DNA from: an uncultured Isosphaeraceae bacterium
GTDB lineage: Bacteria; Planctomycetota; Planctomycetia; Isosphaerales; Isosphaeraceae
Reading direction: 5' to 3'
NCBI GenBank assembly: GCA_937907405.1
Contig: CALCIC010000908.1
Coordinates: forward strand, 1-7,422
DNA: 7,422 bases
A model generated the notes under the pieces. It did not search any database, was not told the DNA's origin, and worked only from the letters and a program-made list of their open reading frames with translations. Positions 1 through 5,310 of this stretch are shown one piece after another. Position 1 is the stretch's first letter, and every line of letters begins with the position of its first letter. The position numbers and the translations under genes were made by a program.

Positions 1-780
1 GACCTGGACGTCCAGCTCAAGTCGGCGGGCCTGATCCTCGACCGTCTGGAGGAGGTTGAGGCGGTCGGCGAGCCGACCGGGCGCGACGCTCGCGGGCAGC
101 CGGGTGTCGGCGGCGGCCACCTGTCGGTTCAGGTCGGCGTCGATCGTGAACGGGGCGAGCGCCGGCCCGAGCCAGCCCGCGCCCTGGCCGTGGCTGGATT
201 CGACGAACCGAGGGGCCCCGTCCAGGCTCACCGGCATCATCTGAATGAAGGTGGGGAGCGACGTGCGATCCTGGTACTTGCGGAGGTGGGCGAGCATCGC
301 CCCATAGTGCGGCCAGTCTTCACCAACCGGCCCGCCCCCCACGCGAGGGATCGGCCGGCCGGTGAGCAGCTCGTGGGTGGCGGTGGTGTGGTTCACGTCG
401 CCATGGTGCATCGACCGGATCACCGCGAGCCGGTGCGCGCGCCGGGCCAGCATGGGGAAATGCTCGGAGATCTCCAGGCCGGGCGCCGTGGTGGCGATCG
501 GCTTGAACTCGCCCCGCACGTCCTCGGGGGCCTCGGGCTTGAGGTCCCAGGTCTCTTGCTGGGCTGGGCCGCCCCACATGAACAGCAGGATGCACGACTT
601 CGCCCGGCCGAAACTCGAACCAGACGCGCCCCCAATCACCTTGCCCCGCGTCGCGGTCATCTCACGCGCCTGGAGCAGCGTGGGCAGGCCCAGATTCAGG
701 AGCCCGAGCCCACCCGCTCGAAGGAACTCACGACGCGAGCCGGACCGGAACGACGAGCATCCTTCCACCAATCGAGCCAT
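1..780 (-). CDS. DUF1501 family protein, Tat-exported (partial, C-terminus beyond window)
   Basis: Reading the minus strand from the ATG at 780-778 gives 260 codons without a stop to base 1, so only the N-terminal part is present. A twin-arginine signal is visible at residues 15-38: SRREFL, then a hydrophobic run RAGGLGLLNLGLPTLL ending LQA. This predicts folded export across the inner membrane. The body has the usual DUF1501 hallmarks: CILLFMWGGPAQQETWDLKP (residues 63-82), followed by a 'RGEFKPI..T.PGL.ISEHFPMLAR' segment (89-113), and RSMHHGDVNHTTATHELLTG (122-141). DUF1501 proteins are abundant in planctomycetes and belong to the alkaline phosphatase/sulfatase-like fold group. Their substrate is not established, and they often sit beside DUF1549/DUF1553 cytochrome-like genes; any such partner would lie left of this window. 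A purine-rich GAGGCGAG lies just upstream of the start as a plausible ribosome site. The family call is confident; the biochemical role is unknown. Confidence 0.93.
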   Translation of the reverse strand, partial: MARLVEGCSSFRSGSRREFLRAGGLGLLNLGLPTLLQAREMTATRGKVIGGASGSSFGRAKSCILLFMWGGPAQQETWDLKPEAPEDVRGEFKPIATTAPGLEISEHFPMLARRAHRLAVIRSMHHGDVNHTTATHELLTGRPIPRVGGGPVGEDWPHYGAMLAHLRKYQDRTSLPTFIQMMPVSLDGAPRFVESSHGQGAGWLGPALAPFTIDADLNRQVAAADTRLPASVAPGRLADRLNLLQTVEDQARRLELDVQV

Positions 781-995
781 GATGCTCGCCTCGCGTTTGG
801 GAGAGTTTTCGGCGTTCGGGCGTCACAGCGGAGGCGACCCAACCAGAAGTTTAACCGATCAGGCGCTCGTTGGGAATCGACGGTCGATGATCGCCTGGCG
901 CGCCCCCTCGCATGCTTCGGGCTTGTATTTGGAGGGGACGGGCTGGAAGCTGATTGGGGAGGCATATGGACTGAATCATCCCTCGGAGCGACGCT
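781..995. other. Divergent intergenic spacer between the DUF1501 gene and riboflavin synthase
   Basis: This 215-bp stretch separates two genes transcribed away from each other, so it must hold at least one promoter in each direction. It contains slightly AT-richer pockets around 849-856 (AGTTTAAC) and 962-967 (GCATAT), but I cannot pair either with a convincing -35 box. I see no coding frame with a credible product, no RNA gene and no FMN riboswitch. The ribosome site of the riboflavin synthase gene (GGAG, 985-988) lies at its right end. Confidence 0.6.
985..988 (+). promoter_or_regulatory. Shine-Dalgarno site of riboflavin synthase
   Basis: GGAG lies 7 nt before the GTG at 996. It supports that GTG as the start. 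The encoded N-terminus MFTGLVE is also the conserved beginning of riboflavin synthase. Confidence 0.7.
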
Positions 996-1589
996 GTGTT
1001 CACGGGATTGGTTGAGGCGGTGGGGCGGATCGAGCGGACGGTGGACGAGGAGGCGGGCAAGCGGTTCACGATCGCCTGGCCGGGGCTCGTGGAGCCGCTT
1101 GCGCTGGGGGAGAGCGTGGCGGTCAACGGTTGCTGCCTGTCGGTCGTTTCGACCGAGGGGGACGCGTTCGACGTCCAGGCCGGTCCCGAGACCCTGCTGC
1201 GGACCAACCTGGGGGCGAAGCGGCCGGGCGACGCGGTCAACCTGGAGCGCGCGTTGCGCGTCGGCGATCGGCTGGGGGGGCACATCGTGCAGGGGCACGT
1301 CGACGCCACGGCCGTCGTCCGCGAGCGCCGTCGCGAGGGGGATTGGGAGTTCTTCGCGTTCAGCATCGATCCGGCCTGGACCGTGCTGATGGTCGAAAAA
1401 GGCTCGATCGCCGTCGACGGCGTCAGCCTGACGCTGGTGACCGTCGAGGCCGACGGCTTCTCCGTCATGCTCATCCCCCACACCCTGGGCGCCACCACCC
1501 TCGGCCTGCGGCAACCCGGCGACCGCGTCAACGTCGAGACCGACGTCCTCGCCAAGCATGTGCAAAAGCTGCTCGGCCAGGCGCGGTGA
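996..1589 (+). CDS. ribE: Riboflavin synthase, alpha subunit
   Basis: Cytoplasmic enzyme for the last step of riboflavin synthesis: dismutation of two 6,7-dimethyl-8-ribityllumazine molecules into riboflavin and 5-amino-6-ribitylaminouracil. The 197-residue product has the family's usual length and its two tandem lumazine-binding barrels. Barrel 1 starts with MFTGLVE and has SVAVNGCCLSVV (residues 40-51) with the conserved Cys, then LLRTNLG (67-73) and the linker DRLGGHIVQGHVD (91-103). Barrel 2 has KGSIAVDGVSLTLV (135-148) and LIPHTLGATTLG (159-170), and ends with a C-terminal helix that in the family drives trimerisation. The start codon is GTG, fixed by the SD at 985-988 and the conserved N-terminus. 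The rsmA gene follows 31 bp downstream on the same strand, so co-transcription is likely. No other riboflavin genes are in the window and no FMN riboswitch precedes it. The gene is called ribE in E. coli usage and ribB or ribC in some other systems. Confidence 0.97.
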   Translation: MFTGLVEAVGRIERTVDEEAGKRFTIAWPGLVEPLALGESVAVNGCCLSVVSTEGDAFDVQAGPETLLRTNLGAKRPGDAVNLERALRVGDRLGGHIVQGHVDATAVVRERRREGDWEFFAFSIDPAWTVLMVEKGSIAVDGVSLTLVTVEADGFSVMLIPHTLGATTLGLRQPGDRVNVETDVLAKHVQKLLGQAR

Positions 1590-1620
1590 TTCCATTTCTC
1601 TTTACGATTCGATTCCTCTC

Positions 1621-2541
1621 ATGTCGACGCCTCCGGCCCGCCAGACCCAGACGTACCTCCGCGGCCTGTTCGCCCAGCGCGGGCTCGAGCCCCGGCATCG
1701 GCTGGGGCAGAACTTCCTGATCGACCTGAACCTCCACGACCTGATCGCCGATACGGCGGGAGTCGGGCCGGGCGACCTGGTGCTGGAGGTGGGCACCGGC
1801 GCGGGGGCGCTCACGAGCCTGATGGCCGCCCGGGGCGCGGAGGTGCTGGCCGTCGAGGTCGACCCGGGGATGGCCGAGCTGGCGGGCGAGGCGACCGCCG
1901 GCGCGAACGTCCGGATCTTGAACCTCGACGCGCTGGCCGGCAAGCACGCGATCGAGCCCCGGGTGCTTGACGCCCTCCGCGAAGCGCGCGGGGAGTCGGG
2001 GGACCGGCCGTACAAGCTGGTGGCGAACCTGCCGTACAACATCGCCACGCCGTTGATTATGAACCTGCTCGTCGACGACGCGATCCGCCCCGAACTGATG
2101 GTCGTGACGATCCAGAAGGAGCTGGCCGAGCGAATGACGGCCGCGGCGGCGACGGCCGACCACGGCGCGCTCTCGGTGTTGATCCAGGCGCTGGCCGAGG
2201 TCGAGATCGCGCGGATCTTGCCGCCTTCGGTGTTCTGGCCGCGTCCCAAGGTGGATTCGGCCGTCGTGGCGATCCGCCCCCTGGCCGAGCGCCGGGCGGC
2301 CGTCGGCGACCTCGGGTGGTTCCATGGGGTCGTCCGCGAGGTGTTTTTGTACCGCCGCAAGAACCTTCGCCACGTCCTCTGCGGGCTCGACCGCGACCGC
2401 CTGAGCAAGCCCGACGTCGACGCCCTCCTCGAATCGCTGTCCCTCGACGGCCGGCTCCGCGCCGAGGCCCTCCAGGTCGACCAGTGGATCAGCCTGGCGA
2501 GGGCGCTTCAGGGCCGGTTGGGCGGGCAAGACGCATCATGA
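1621..2541 (+). CDS. rsmA: 16S rRNA (adenine1518-N6/adenine1519-N6)-dimethyltransferase RsmA (KsgA)
   Basis: Cytoplasmic SAM-dependent methyltransferase that dimethylates two adjacent adenines in the 3'-terminal hairpin of 16S rRNA during late small-subunit assembly. The 306-residue product shows the family motifs in order: HRLGQNFLID (27-36); the SAM-binding glycine loop LEVGTGAGALT (55-65); the acidic residue of motif II in AVEVD (E79); NLDAL (101-105); catalytic NLPYN (137-141); FWPRPKVDSAVV (205-216); and YRRKNLRHVL (244-253), before a small C-terminal helical domain. It is somewhat longer than the 273-residue E. coli protein. Part of the difference is the segment around residues 107-130 ahead of the NLPY motif. 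I chose the ATG at 1621 because the conserved region begins soon after it. An in-frame ATG at 1558 would add 21 unconserved residues and overlap ribE. No Shine-Dalgarno is visible before 1621, where the leader is pyrimidine-rich. Translation may depend on reinitiation after ribE or be leader-independent. Confidence 0.96.
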   Translation: MSTPPARQTQTYLRGLFAQRGLEPRHRLGQNFLIDLNLHDLIADTAGVGPGDLVLEVGTGAGALTSLMAARGAEVLAVEVDPGMAELAGEATAGANVRILNLDALAGKHAIEPRVLDALREARGESGDRPYKLVANLPYNIATPLIMNLLVDDAIRPELMVVTIQKELAERMTAAAATADHGALSVLIQALAEVEIARILPPSVFWPRPKVDSAVVAIRPLAERRAAVGDLGWFHGVVREVFLYRRKNLRHVLCGLDRDRLSKPDVDALLESLSLDGRLRAEALQVDQWISLARALQGRLGGQDAS

Positions 2542-2554
2542 AATCGGCAATCGT

Positions 2555-2598
2555 CATCCCCTCTCCCCCCGGGAGCGGGGGGAACCCCACGTGTGGGG
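2555..2598 (+). repeat. Left arm of inverted repeat
   Basis: 44-bp G/C-rich arm beginning CATCCCCTCTCC and ending ACCCCACGTGTGGGG. It is near-identical to the reverse complement of 2861-2905 and includes hairpin stems at 2563-2575 and 2585-2598. Confidence 0.85.
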
Positions 2599-2612
2599 TC
2601 GGGCCGGCACGG

Positions 2613-2638
2613 CAAGCGTGTTCGGCACGAGATTCGGG
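2613..2638 (+). repeat. Direct repeat, copy 1
   Basis: 26 bp beginning CAAGCGTGTTCGGCACG and ending GATTCGGG. It matches 2832-2857 at 25 of 26 positions, with the last 21 bp identical. With upstream bases from 2603 it can form a GCCG/CGGC plus CAC/GTG hairpin. Confidence 0.85.
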
Positions 2639-2665
2639 ACTCCTCGAAAGGCGTCGCCAAGCATC

Positions 2666-2706
2666 CTTCTCCCCCCGGGAGAAGGTGGTCGAAGACCGGA
2701 TGAGGG
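2666..2706 (+). repeat. REP-like double hairpin
   Basis: CTTCTCCC (2666-2673) pairs perfectly with GGGAGAAG (2677-2684) around a CCC loop. It is followed by GGTC-GAA-GACC (2687-2697) and then GGATGAGGG. The layout, a GGGAGAAGGTGG core followed by a short hairpin and GGATGAGGG, resembles intergenic palindromic repeats I recall from many high-GC bacterial genomes. That resemblance is from memory and was not searched. Confidence 0.55.
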
Positions 2707-2759
2707 TCGTGGGAGTCATGACGAGGCCCGGCTCGCGAGCGGCGTCCACCCCGAACCCC

Positions 2760-2822
2760 CATGCTTTGCATGCTTTGCAGTCCCGTCCCCCCTTGAGAAG
2801 CATGCAAAGCATGCAAAGCATG
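2760..2822. repeat. Central 20-bp perfect inverted repeat built from 9-bp iterations
   Basis: The 20 bp at 2760-2779 are the exact reverse complement of 2803-2822, with a 23-nt loop between. Each arm is itself an iteration of a 9-bp unit (CATGCTTTG on the left, GCATGCAAA on the right, the latter repeated about 2.6 times from 2800). It is distinctly more AT-rich than its surroundings and would form a strong cruciform or RNA hairpin. Confidence 0.85.
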
Positions 2823-2831
2823 GTGCCGACT

Positions 2832-2857
2832 CAAGAGTGTTCGGCACGAGATTCGGG
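2832..2857 (+). repeat. Direct repeat, copy 2
   Basis: Second copy of the 26-bp direct repeat (CAAGAGTGTTCGGCACG...). With the bases before it, GTGCCGA (2823-2829) pairs with TCGGCAC (2841-2847) to form a hairpin. The copy lies immediately inside the right arm of the inverted repeat, mirroring copy 1 but in the same orientation. Confidence 0.85.
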
Positions 2858-2860
2858 CCG

Positions 2861-2905
2861 CCCCCACAAGTGGGGTTCCCCCCGCTCCCGGGGGGGAGAG
2901 GGATG
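2861..2905 (-). repeat. Right arm of inverted repeat
   Basis: 45-bp arm, the reverse complement of 2555-2598 apart from one loop substitution and a one-base shift in two C runs. It ends GAGAGGGATG and contains the CCCCAC-AA-GTGGGG hairpin at 2862-2875. Confidence 0.85.
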
Positions 2906-3001
2906 CTTGCAATGCTCCCCCGTCTGGCCTCGTCGCGGCCGGTCGCGTATTCTCGGAGGAGGGCGGACGAGCGTCCCTCGCCCCCTTGGATCGATCCCGC
3001 C

Positions 3002-3017
3002 TCTCCCTCCCGGGAGA
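3002..3017 (+). repeat. Short TCTCCC/GGGAGA hairpin in the leader of the LRR gene
   Basis: TCTCCC (3002-3007) pairs with GGGAGA (3012-3017) around a TCCC loop. It repeats the core seen at 2562-2575, 2668-2682 and 2886-2900. It lies 26 bp before the LRR start and is followed by AAATCTGTT, which is too weak a T run for a clear terminator. Confidence 0.4.
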
Positions 3018-3043
3018 AATCTGTTCAACCGACGGAGCCACTC

Positions 3044-3886
3044 ATGATGATCGGACGACCGATTCGTGGAATGATCGGCGCGGCCGTGCTGGCGATCGCC
3101 GCGCAGCCTGGCGCGACCCCGGCCCGGGCCGACTCGCCGTTCCCCGACAAGAACCTCGAAGCCGCCGTCCGCGCGGTGTTGAAGCACGAGCCCAACGTCG
3201 AATTGACCGACGAGAAGCTTCGCAACGTGTACATCCTGGAAGCGCCCGGCAAGGAGATCAAGGACCTCACCGGCCTGGAAAAGTGCAAGAACCTGGCGCT
3301 GCTGCGGCTCTCGAAGAACCAGGTCGCCGATCTGAAGGCGATCCAGGATTTGAAGAATCTGGAGTCGCTCGATCTGGCCGACAACGCGATCGTCGACCTG
3401 GCGCCGCTGAAGGAGTTGAAGGGGCTCCAGTATCTGGAGCTGTCGAACAACAAAATCGTCGATCTGGCGCCGCTGGGGGGGCTTACGAGCTTGAGCGCGT
3501 TATACTTGGGCGGTAATCAGGTCAAGGACGTCGGTCCGCTCGCGCCGTTGGTGAAGCTCGCGTCGCTGTCGCTGGGCAAGAATCAAATCAAGGATGTGAG
3601 CGTGCTGGCGAAGCTCGAAAAACTATCGACGCTTGATCTCCGCGAGAATCAGATCGAGGACGTGGCCCCGCTGGCCAAGCAGACCGAGATCAAGCTGCTG
3701 CTGATCGAACGGAACCAGATCAGGGATCTTGCGCCCCTGGTCGAGGCCGCCAAGGCGGACGCCGCGGGCCCCAAGCTGTTCGCTCCCTATTTACGGCTTT
3801 ATCTGGACGGCAATCCGCTGTCGGAGTCGAGCCGATCCGCCCAACTGGAGGCCCTCAAGGCGGCCGGCGTCCGCATTGAAGGGTGA
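3044..3886 (+). CDS. Secreted leucine-rich-repeat protein (22-residue, internalin-like repeats)
   Basis: The 280-residue product begins with a type I signal peptide: Arg at 5 and 8, a hydrophobic segment GMIGAAVLAIAA (9-20), and a likely cut after ATPARA at residue 29, so it should act outside the cytoplasm. After an alpha-helical-looking cap (DKNLEAAVRAVLKHE), eight 22-residue repeats run in perfect register from residue 61 to about 236, seven of them matching L..L.L..N.I.DL.PL. Starts are at 61, 83, 105, 127, 149, 171, 193 and 215; the first is degenerate. A C-terminal cap has a final repeat-like LRLYLDGNPLS. Such repeats form a curved protein-binding surface; the ligand is unknown. There is no membrane anchor or enzyme domain. 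The start is supported by GGAG at 3034-3037; the ATG at 3047 is an equally spaced alternative. The stop is 3 bp before the phosphate transporter, so the two are probably one operon. Codons in repeats 4-6 are somewhat AT-richer (AAT, AAA, TTA) than in neighbouring genes. Confidence 0.9.
   Translation: MMIGRPIRGMIGAAVLAIAAQPGATPARADSPFPDKNLEAAVRAVLKHEPNVELTDEKLRNVYILEAPGKEIKDLTGLEKCKNLALLRLSKNQVADLKAIQDLKNLESLDLADNAIVDLAPLKELKGLQYLELSNNKIVDLAPLGGLTSLSALYLGGNQVKDVGPLAPLVKLASLSLGKNQIKDVSVLAKLEKLSTLDLRENQIEDVAPLAKQTEIKLLLIERNQIRDLAPLVEAAKADAAGPKLFAPYLRLYLDGNPLSESSRSAQLEALKAAGVRIEG
3878..3883 (+). promoter_or_regulatory. Shine-Dalgarno of the phosphate transporter, inside the end of the LRR gene
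   Basis: GAAGGG lies 6 nt before the ATG at 3890 and overlaps the last codons of the LRR gene, whose stop is at 3884-3886. This layout points to translational coupling of the two genes. Confidence 0.6.
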
Positions 3887-3889
3887 TTC

Positions 3890-5287
3890 ATGACCGATTT
3901 CTTCGAGGCGGTTCGGGATCTCGACCCGTCCCGGGCGGCCGTTCTGGCGGTCGCCCTGGCCATCGCCTTCGGCTTTGAGTTCGTCAACGGCTTCCACGAC
4001 ACGGCCAACGCCGTGACGACGGTGATTTACACCCGGACGCTGCGGGCGACGCCGGCGGTCCTGTTCTCGGGGTTCTGCAACTTCCTGGGGGTGCTGCTGG
4101 GGGGGACGGCGATCGCCTTCAGCATCGTCCACCTGCTGCCGGTCGACCTGCTGATCGACGCCGCCTCGAAGTCGGCGGTCCTGATGGTCCTGTCGCTCCT
4201 GACCGCCGGCATCACCTGGAACCTGCTCACCTGGTGGCTGGGGATTCCGGTCTCCAGCTCGCACACCTTGATCGGCGCCATCGTCGGCGTCGGCCTGGCC
4301 AACGGCGCGATGAGCGGCGCGGGGCTGTTCTCGGGGGTGAACTGGGAGAAGGCCGGCGAGGTCGCCCTGGCGCTTTTGATCTCGCCGGTGATCGGCTTCG
4401 CGGCGGCGGGGGCCTTGCTGCTGGCGGCCAAGCGATGGGTCCGCGACCCCAAGTTGTACACGGCGCCTCCCGACGATCCCGACGACCGTCCCCCCTGGTG
4501 GATTCGGTTCTCGCTGTTGACCACCTGCGGCGGCGTCAGCGTGGCCCACGGCTCCAACGACGGCCAGAAGGGGATAGGCCTGATCATGCTCGTCCTGATC
4601 GGCCTGCTGCCGGCGGGCTTCGCGCTCGACCTGAACGCCGACCACGGCGCCGAGTCCGCCCGCGCCGCCGCCGTCCGGCTCAAGGCCGAACTCCAGGCGC
4701 GGGGGTCGTCGGCCTACCAGCCGGAGGTCGCGGAGCTGGACGCGATCGCGGCGCGGCTCGAAGGCAAGTCGATGCTCCGCGAGATCGGCCCCGACGACCG
4801 GATCAAGCTTCGGTCGGCCATCTTCCACCTCGACGAGCGTCTCGCGGCGTTCGAGCGCGTGGACGGCCCGGCCTGGGCCGGCGCCCTCGGCGGCCCTCGA
4901 CGTCAGCTCCGGAGGGCGACCGAGTACGTCCCCTACTGGGTGGTGGTCGGCGTGGCGGTCTGCCTGGGGTTGGGCACGACCATCGGTTACCAGCGGATCG
5001 TCACGACCATCGCCGAAAAGATCGGCAAGTCGCACCTGACCTACGCCCAGGGCGCCAGCGCCGAAGTCGTGGCGATGGCGACGATCGGCCTGGCGAACCT
5101 CGTCGGCCTGCCCGTCAGCACCACCCAGGTTCTGTCGTCGGGCGTGGCCGGGACCATGTGGGCCAACAAGTCGGGGGTCCACCACGCCACCGCCCGCAAC
5201 ATCGTCCTGGCCTGGCTGCTCACCTTCCCCTGCTCCATGCTCGCCTCCGCCTGGATCTTCGCCTTCGGCCGACTGGCGCTGGGCTGA
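3890..5287 (+). CDS. Inorganic phosphate transporter, PiT family
   Basis: Inner-membrane secondary transporter. PiT-family proteins import inorganic or metal-complexed phosphate driven by H+ or Na+. The 465-residue product shows the duplicated family architecture. Repeat one has FGFEFVNGFHDTANAVTT (27-44) and GIPVSSSHTLIGA (118-130). Repeat two has GGVSVAHGSNDGQKGIG (214-230) and GLPVSTTQVLSSG (406-418). Hydrophobic segments lie near 15-32, 54-80, 95-116, 125-140, 157-180, 205-245, 348-366, 390-410 and 435-462. A hydrophilic insert at about 248-342, probably a cytoplasmic loop, is charged and partly helical (AESARAAAVRLKAELQ). Size and the central loop resemble E. coli PitA more than short archaeal-type PiTs. 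No DUF47/PhoU-like gene adjoins it; its operon partner is the secreted LRR protein. Ion specificity cannot be read from the sequence. Confidence 0.95.
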   Translation: MTDFFEAVRDLDPSRAAVLAVALAIAFGFEFVNGFHDTANAVTTVIYTRTLRATPAVLFSGFCNFLGVLLGGTAIAFSIVHLLPVDLLIDAASKSAVLMVLSLLTAGITWNLLTWWLGIPVSSSHTLIGAIVGVGLANGAMSGAGLFSGVNWEKAGEVALALLISPVIGFAAAGALLLAAKRWVRDPKLYTAPPDDPDDRPPWWIRFSLLTTCGGVSVAHGSNDGQKGIGLIMLVLIGLLPAGFALDLNADHGAESARAAAVRLKAELQARGSSAYQPEVAELDAIAARLEGKSMLREIGPDDRIKLRSAIFHLDERLAAFERVDGPAWAGALGGPRRQLRRATEYVPYWVVVGVAVCLGLGTTIGYQRIVTTIAEKIGKSHLTYAQGASAEVVAMATIGLANLVGLPVSTTQVLSSGVAGTMWANKSGVHHATARNIVLAWLLTFPCSMLASAWIFAFGRLALG

Positions 5288-5310
5288 GGGGACGAGGACG
5301 AAAAGGGCTA
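5288..5310. other. 23-bp convergent junction
   Basis: The transporter and the GH97 gene converge with only 23 bp between their stop codons. I see no hairpin-plus-T-run terminator here for either strand, so transcripts probably overlap into the opposing gene, or termination is Rho-dependent. Confidence 0.6.

Larger units (their letters stand above)
2555..2905. repeat. Composite palindromic element with ~44-bp inverted termini (possible MITE-like element)
   Basis: The left arm (2555-2598) and the reverse complement of the right arm (2861-2905) align over about 44 bp. They differ by one substitution (G/T in a loop) and by one C shifted between the CATCCC and CCCCCC runs. Each arm can fold into two hairpins: CTCCC/GGGAG, and CCCCAC-NN-GTGGGG (2585-2598 and 2862-2875). 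The single substitution falls in the NN loop, so the stem is intact in both copies. Inside the arms are a 26-bp direct repeat and a central palindrome. GCAAT occurs at 2547-2551 and 2909-2913, exactly 3 nt outside each arm; it might be a target-site duplication, but 5 bp could be chance. There is no transposase. The architecture suggests a non-autonomous mobile or REP-type dispersed repeat; mobility is inference. Confidence 0.65.
2542..3043. other. 502-bp intergenic region holding a nested repeat array
   Basis: There is no convincing gene between rsmA and the LRR protein. Frames across it are open only because of high GC and encode Pro/Arg/Ser-rich sequence with no recognisable domain. The first 360 bp is occupied by the composite repeat described separately (2555-2905). 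The remaining 138 bp (2906-3043) must carry the promoter and leader of the LRR/phosphate-transporter pair, but I cannot identify clear -35/-10 boxes. It does contain another TCTCCC/GGGAGA hairpin at 3002-3017. I see no U-tract terminator for rsmA. Confidence 0.75.

Noticed and set aside
781..995. FMN riboswitch upstream of riboflavin synthase
   Set aside because: I looked for the conserved RFN-element segments, such as a GGGTGAAATTCCC-like core and an ACCGGCGGT-like core, and did not find them.
190..1389. Plus-strand open frame crossing the DUF1501 gene and the start of ribE
   Set aside because: The minus strand carries a clear DUF1501 protein and the plus-strand +0 frame from 996 a clear riboflavin synthase; this frame is a shadow of both.
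1558..1620. Upstream in-frame ATG for rsmA at 1558
   Set aside because: It would overlap ribE by 32 bp and add 21 residues (MCKSCSARRGD...) unlike any RsmA N-terminus, and it has no ribosome site.
2555..2600. Intrinsic terminator for rsmA
   Set aside because: The hairpins are strong but are followed by G-rich sequence, not a T run, on the plus strand.
2760..2822. CRISPR-like array
   Set aside because: The repeated units are 9 bp, contiguous or inverted, with no unique spacers of regular length and no cas genes.
2591..3043. N-terminal extension of the LRR protein through the repeat region
   Set aside because: The frame is open, but the encoded sequence is repeat-derived. A proper signal peptide with its own ribosome site begins at 3044.
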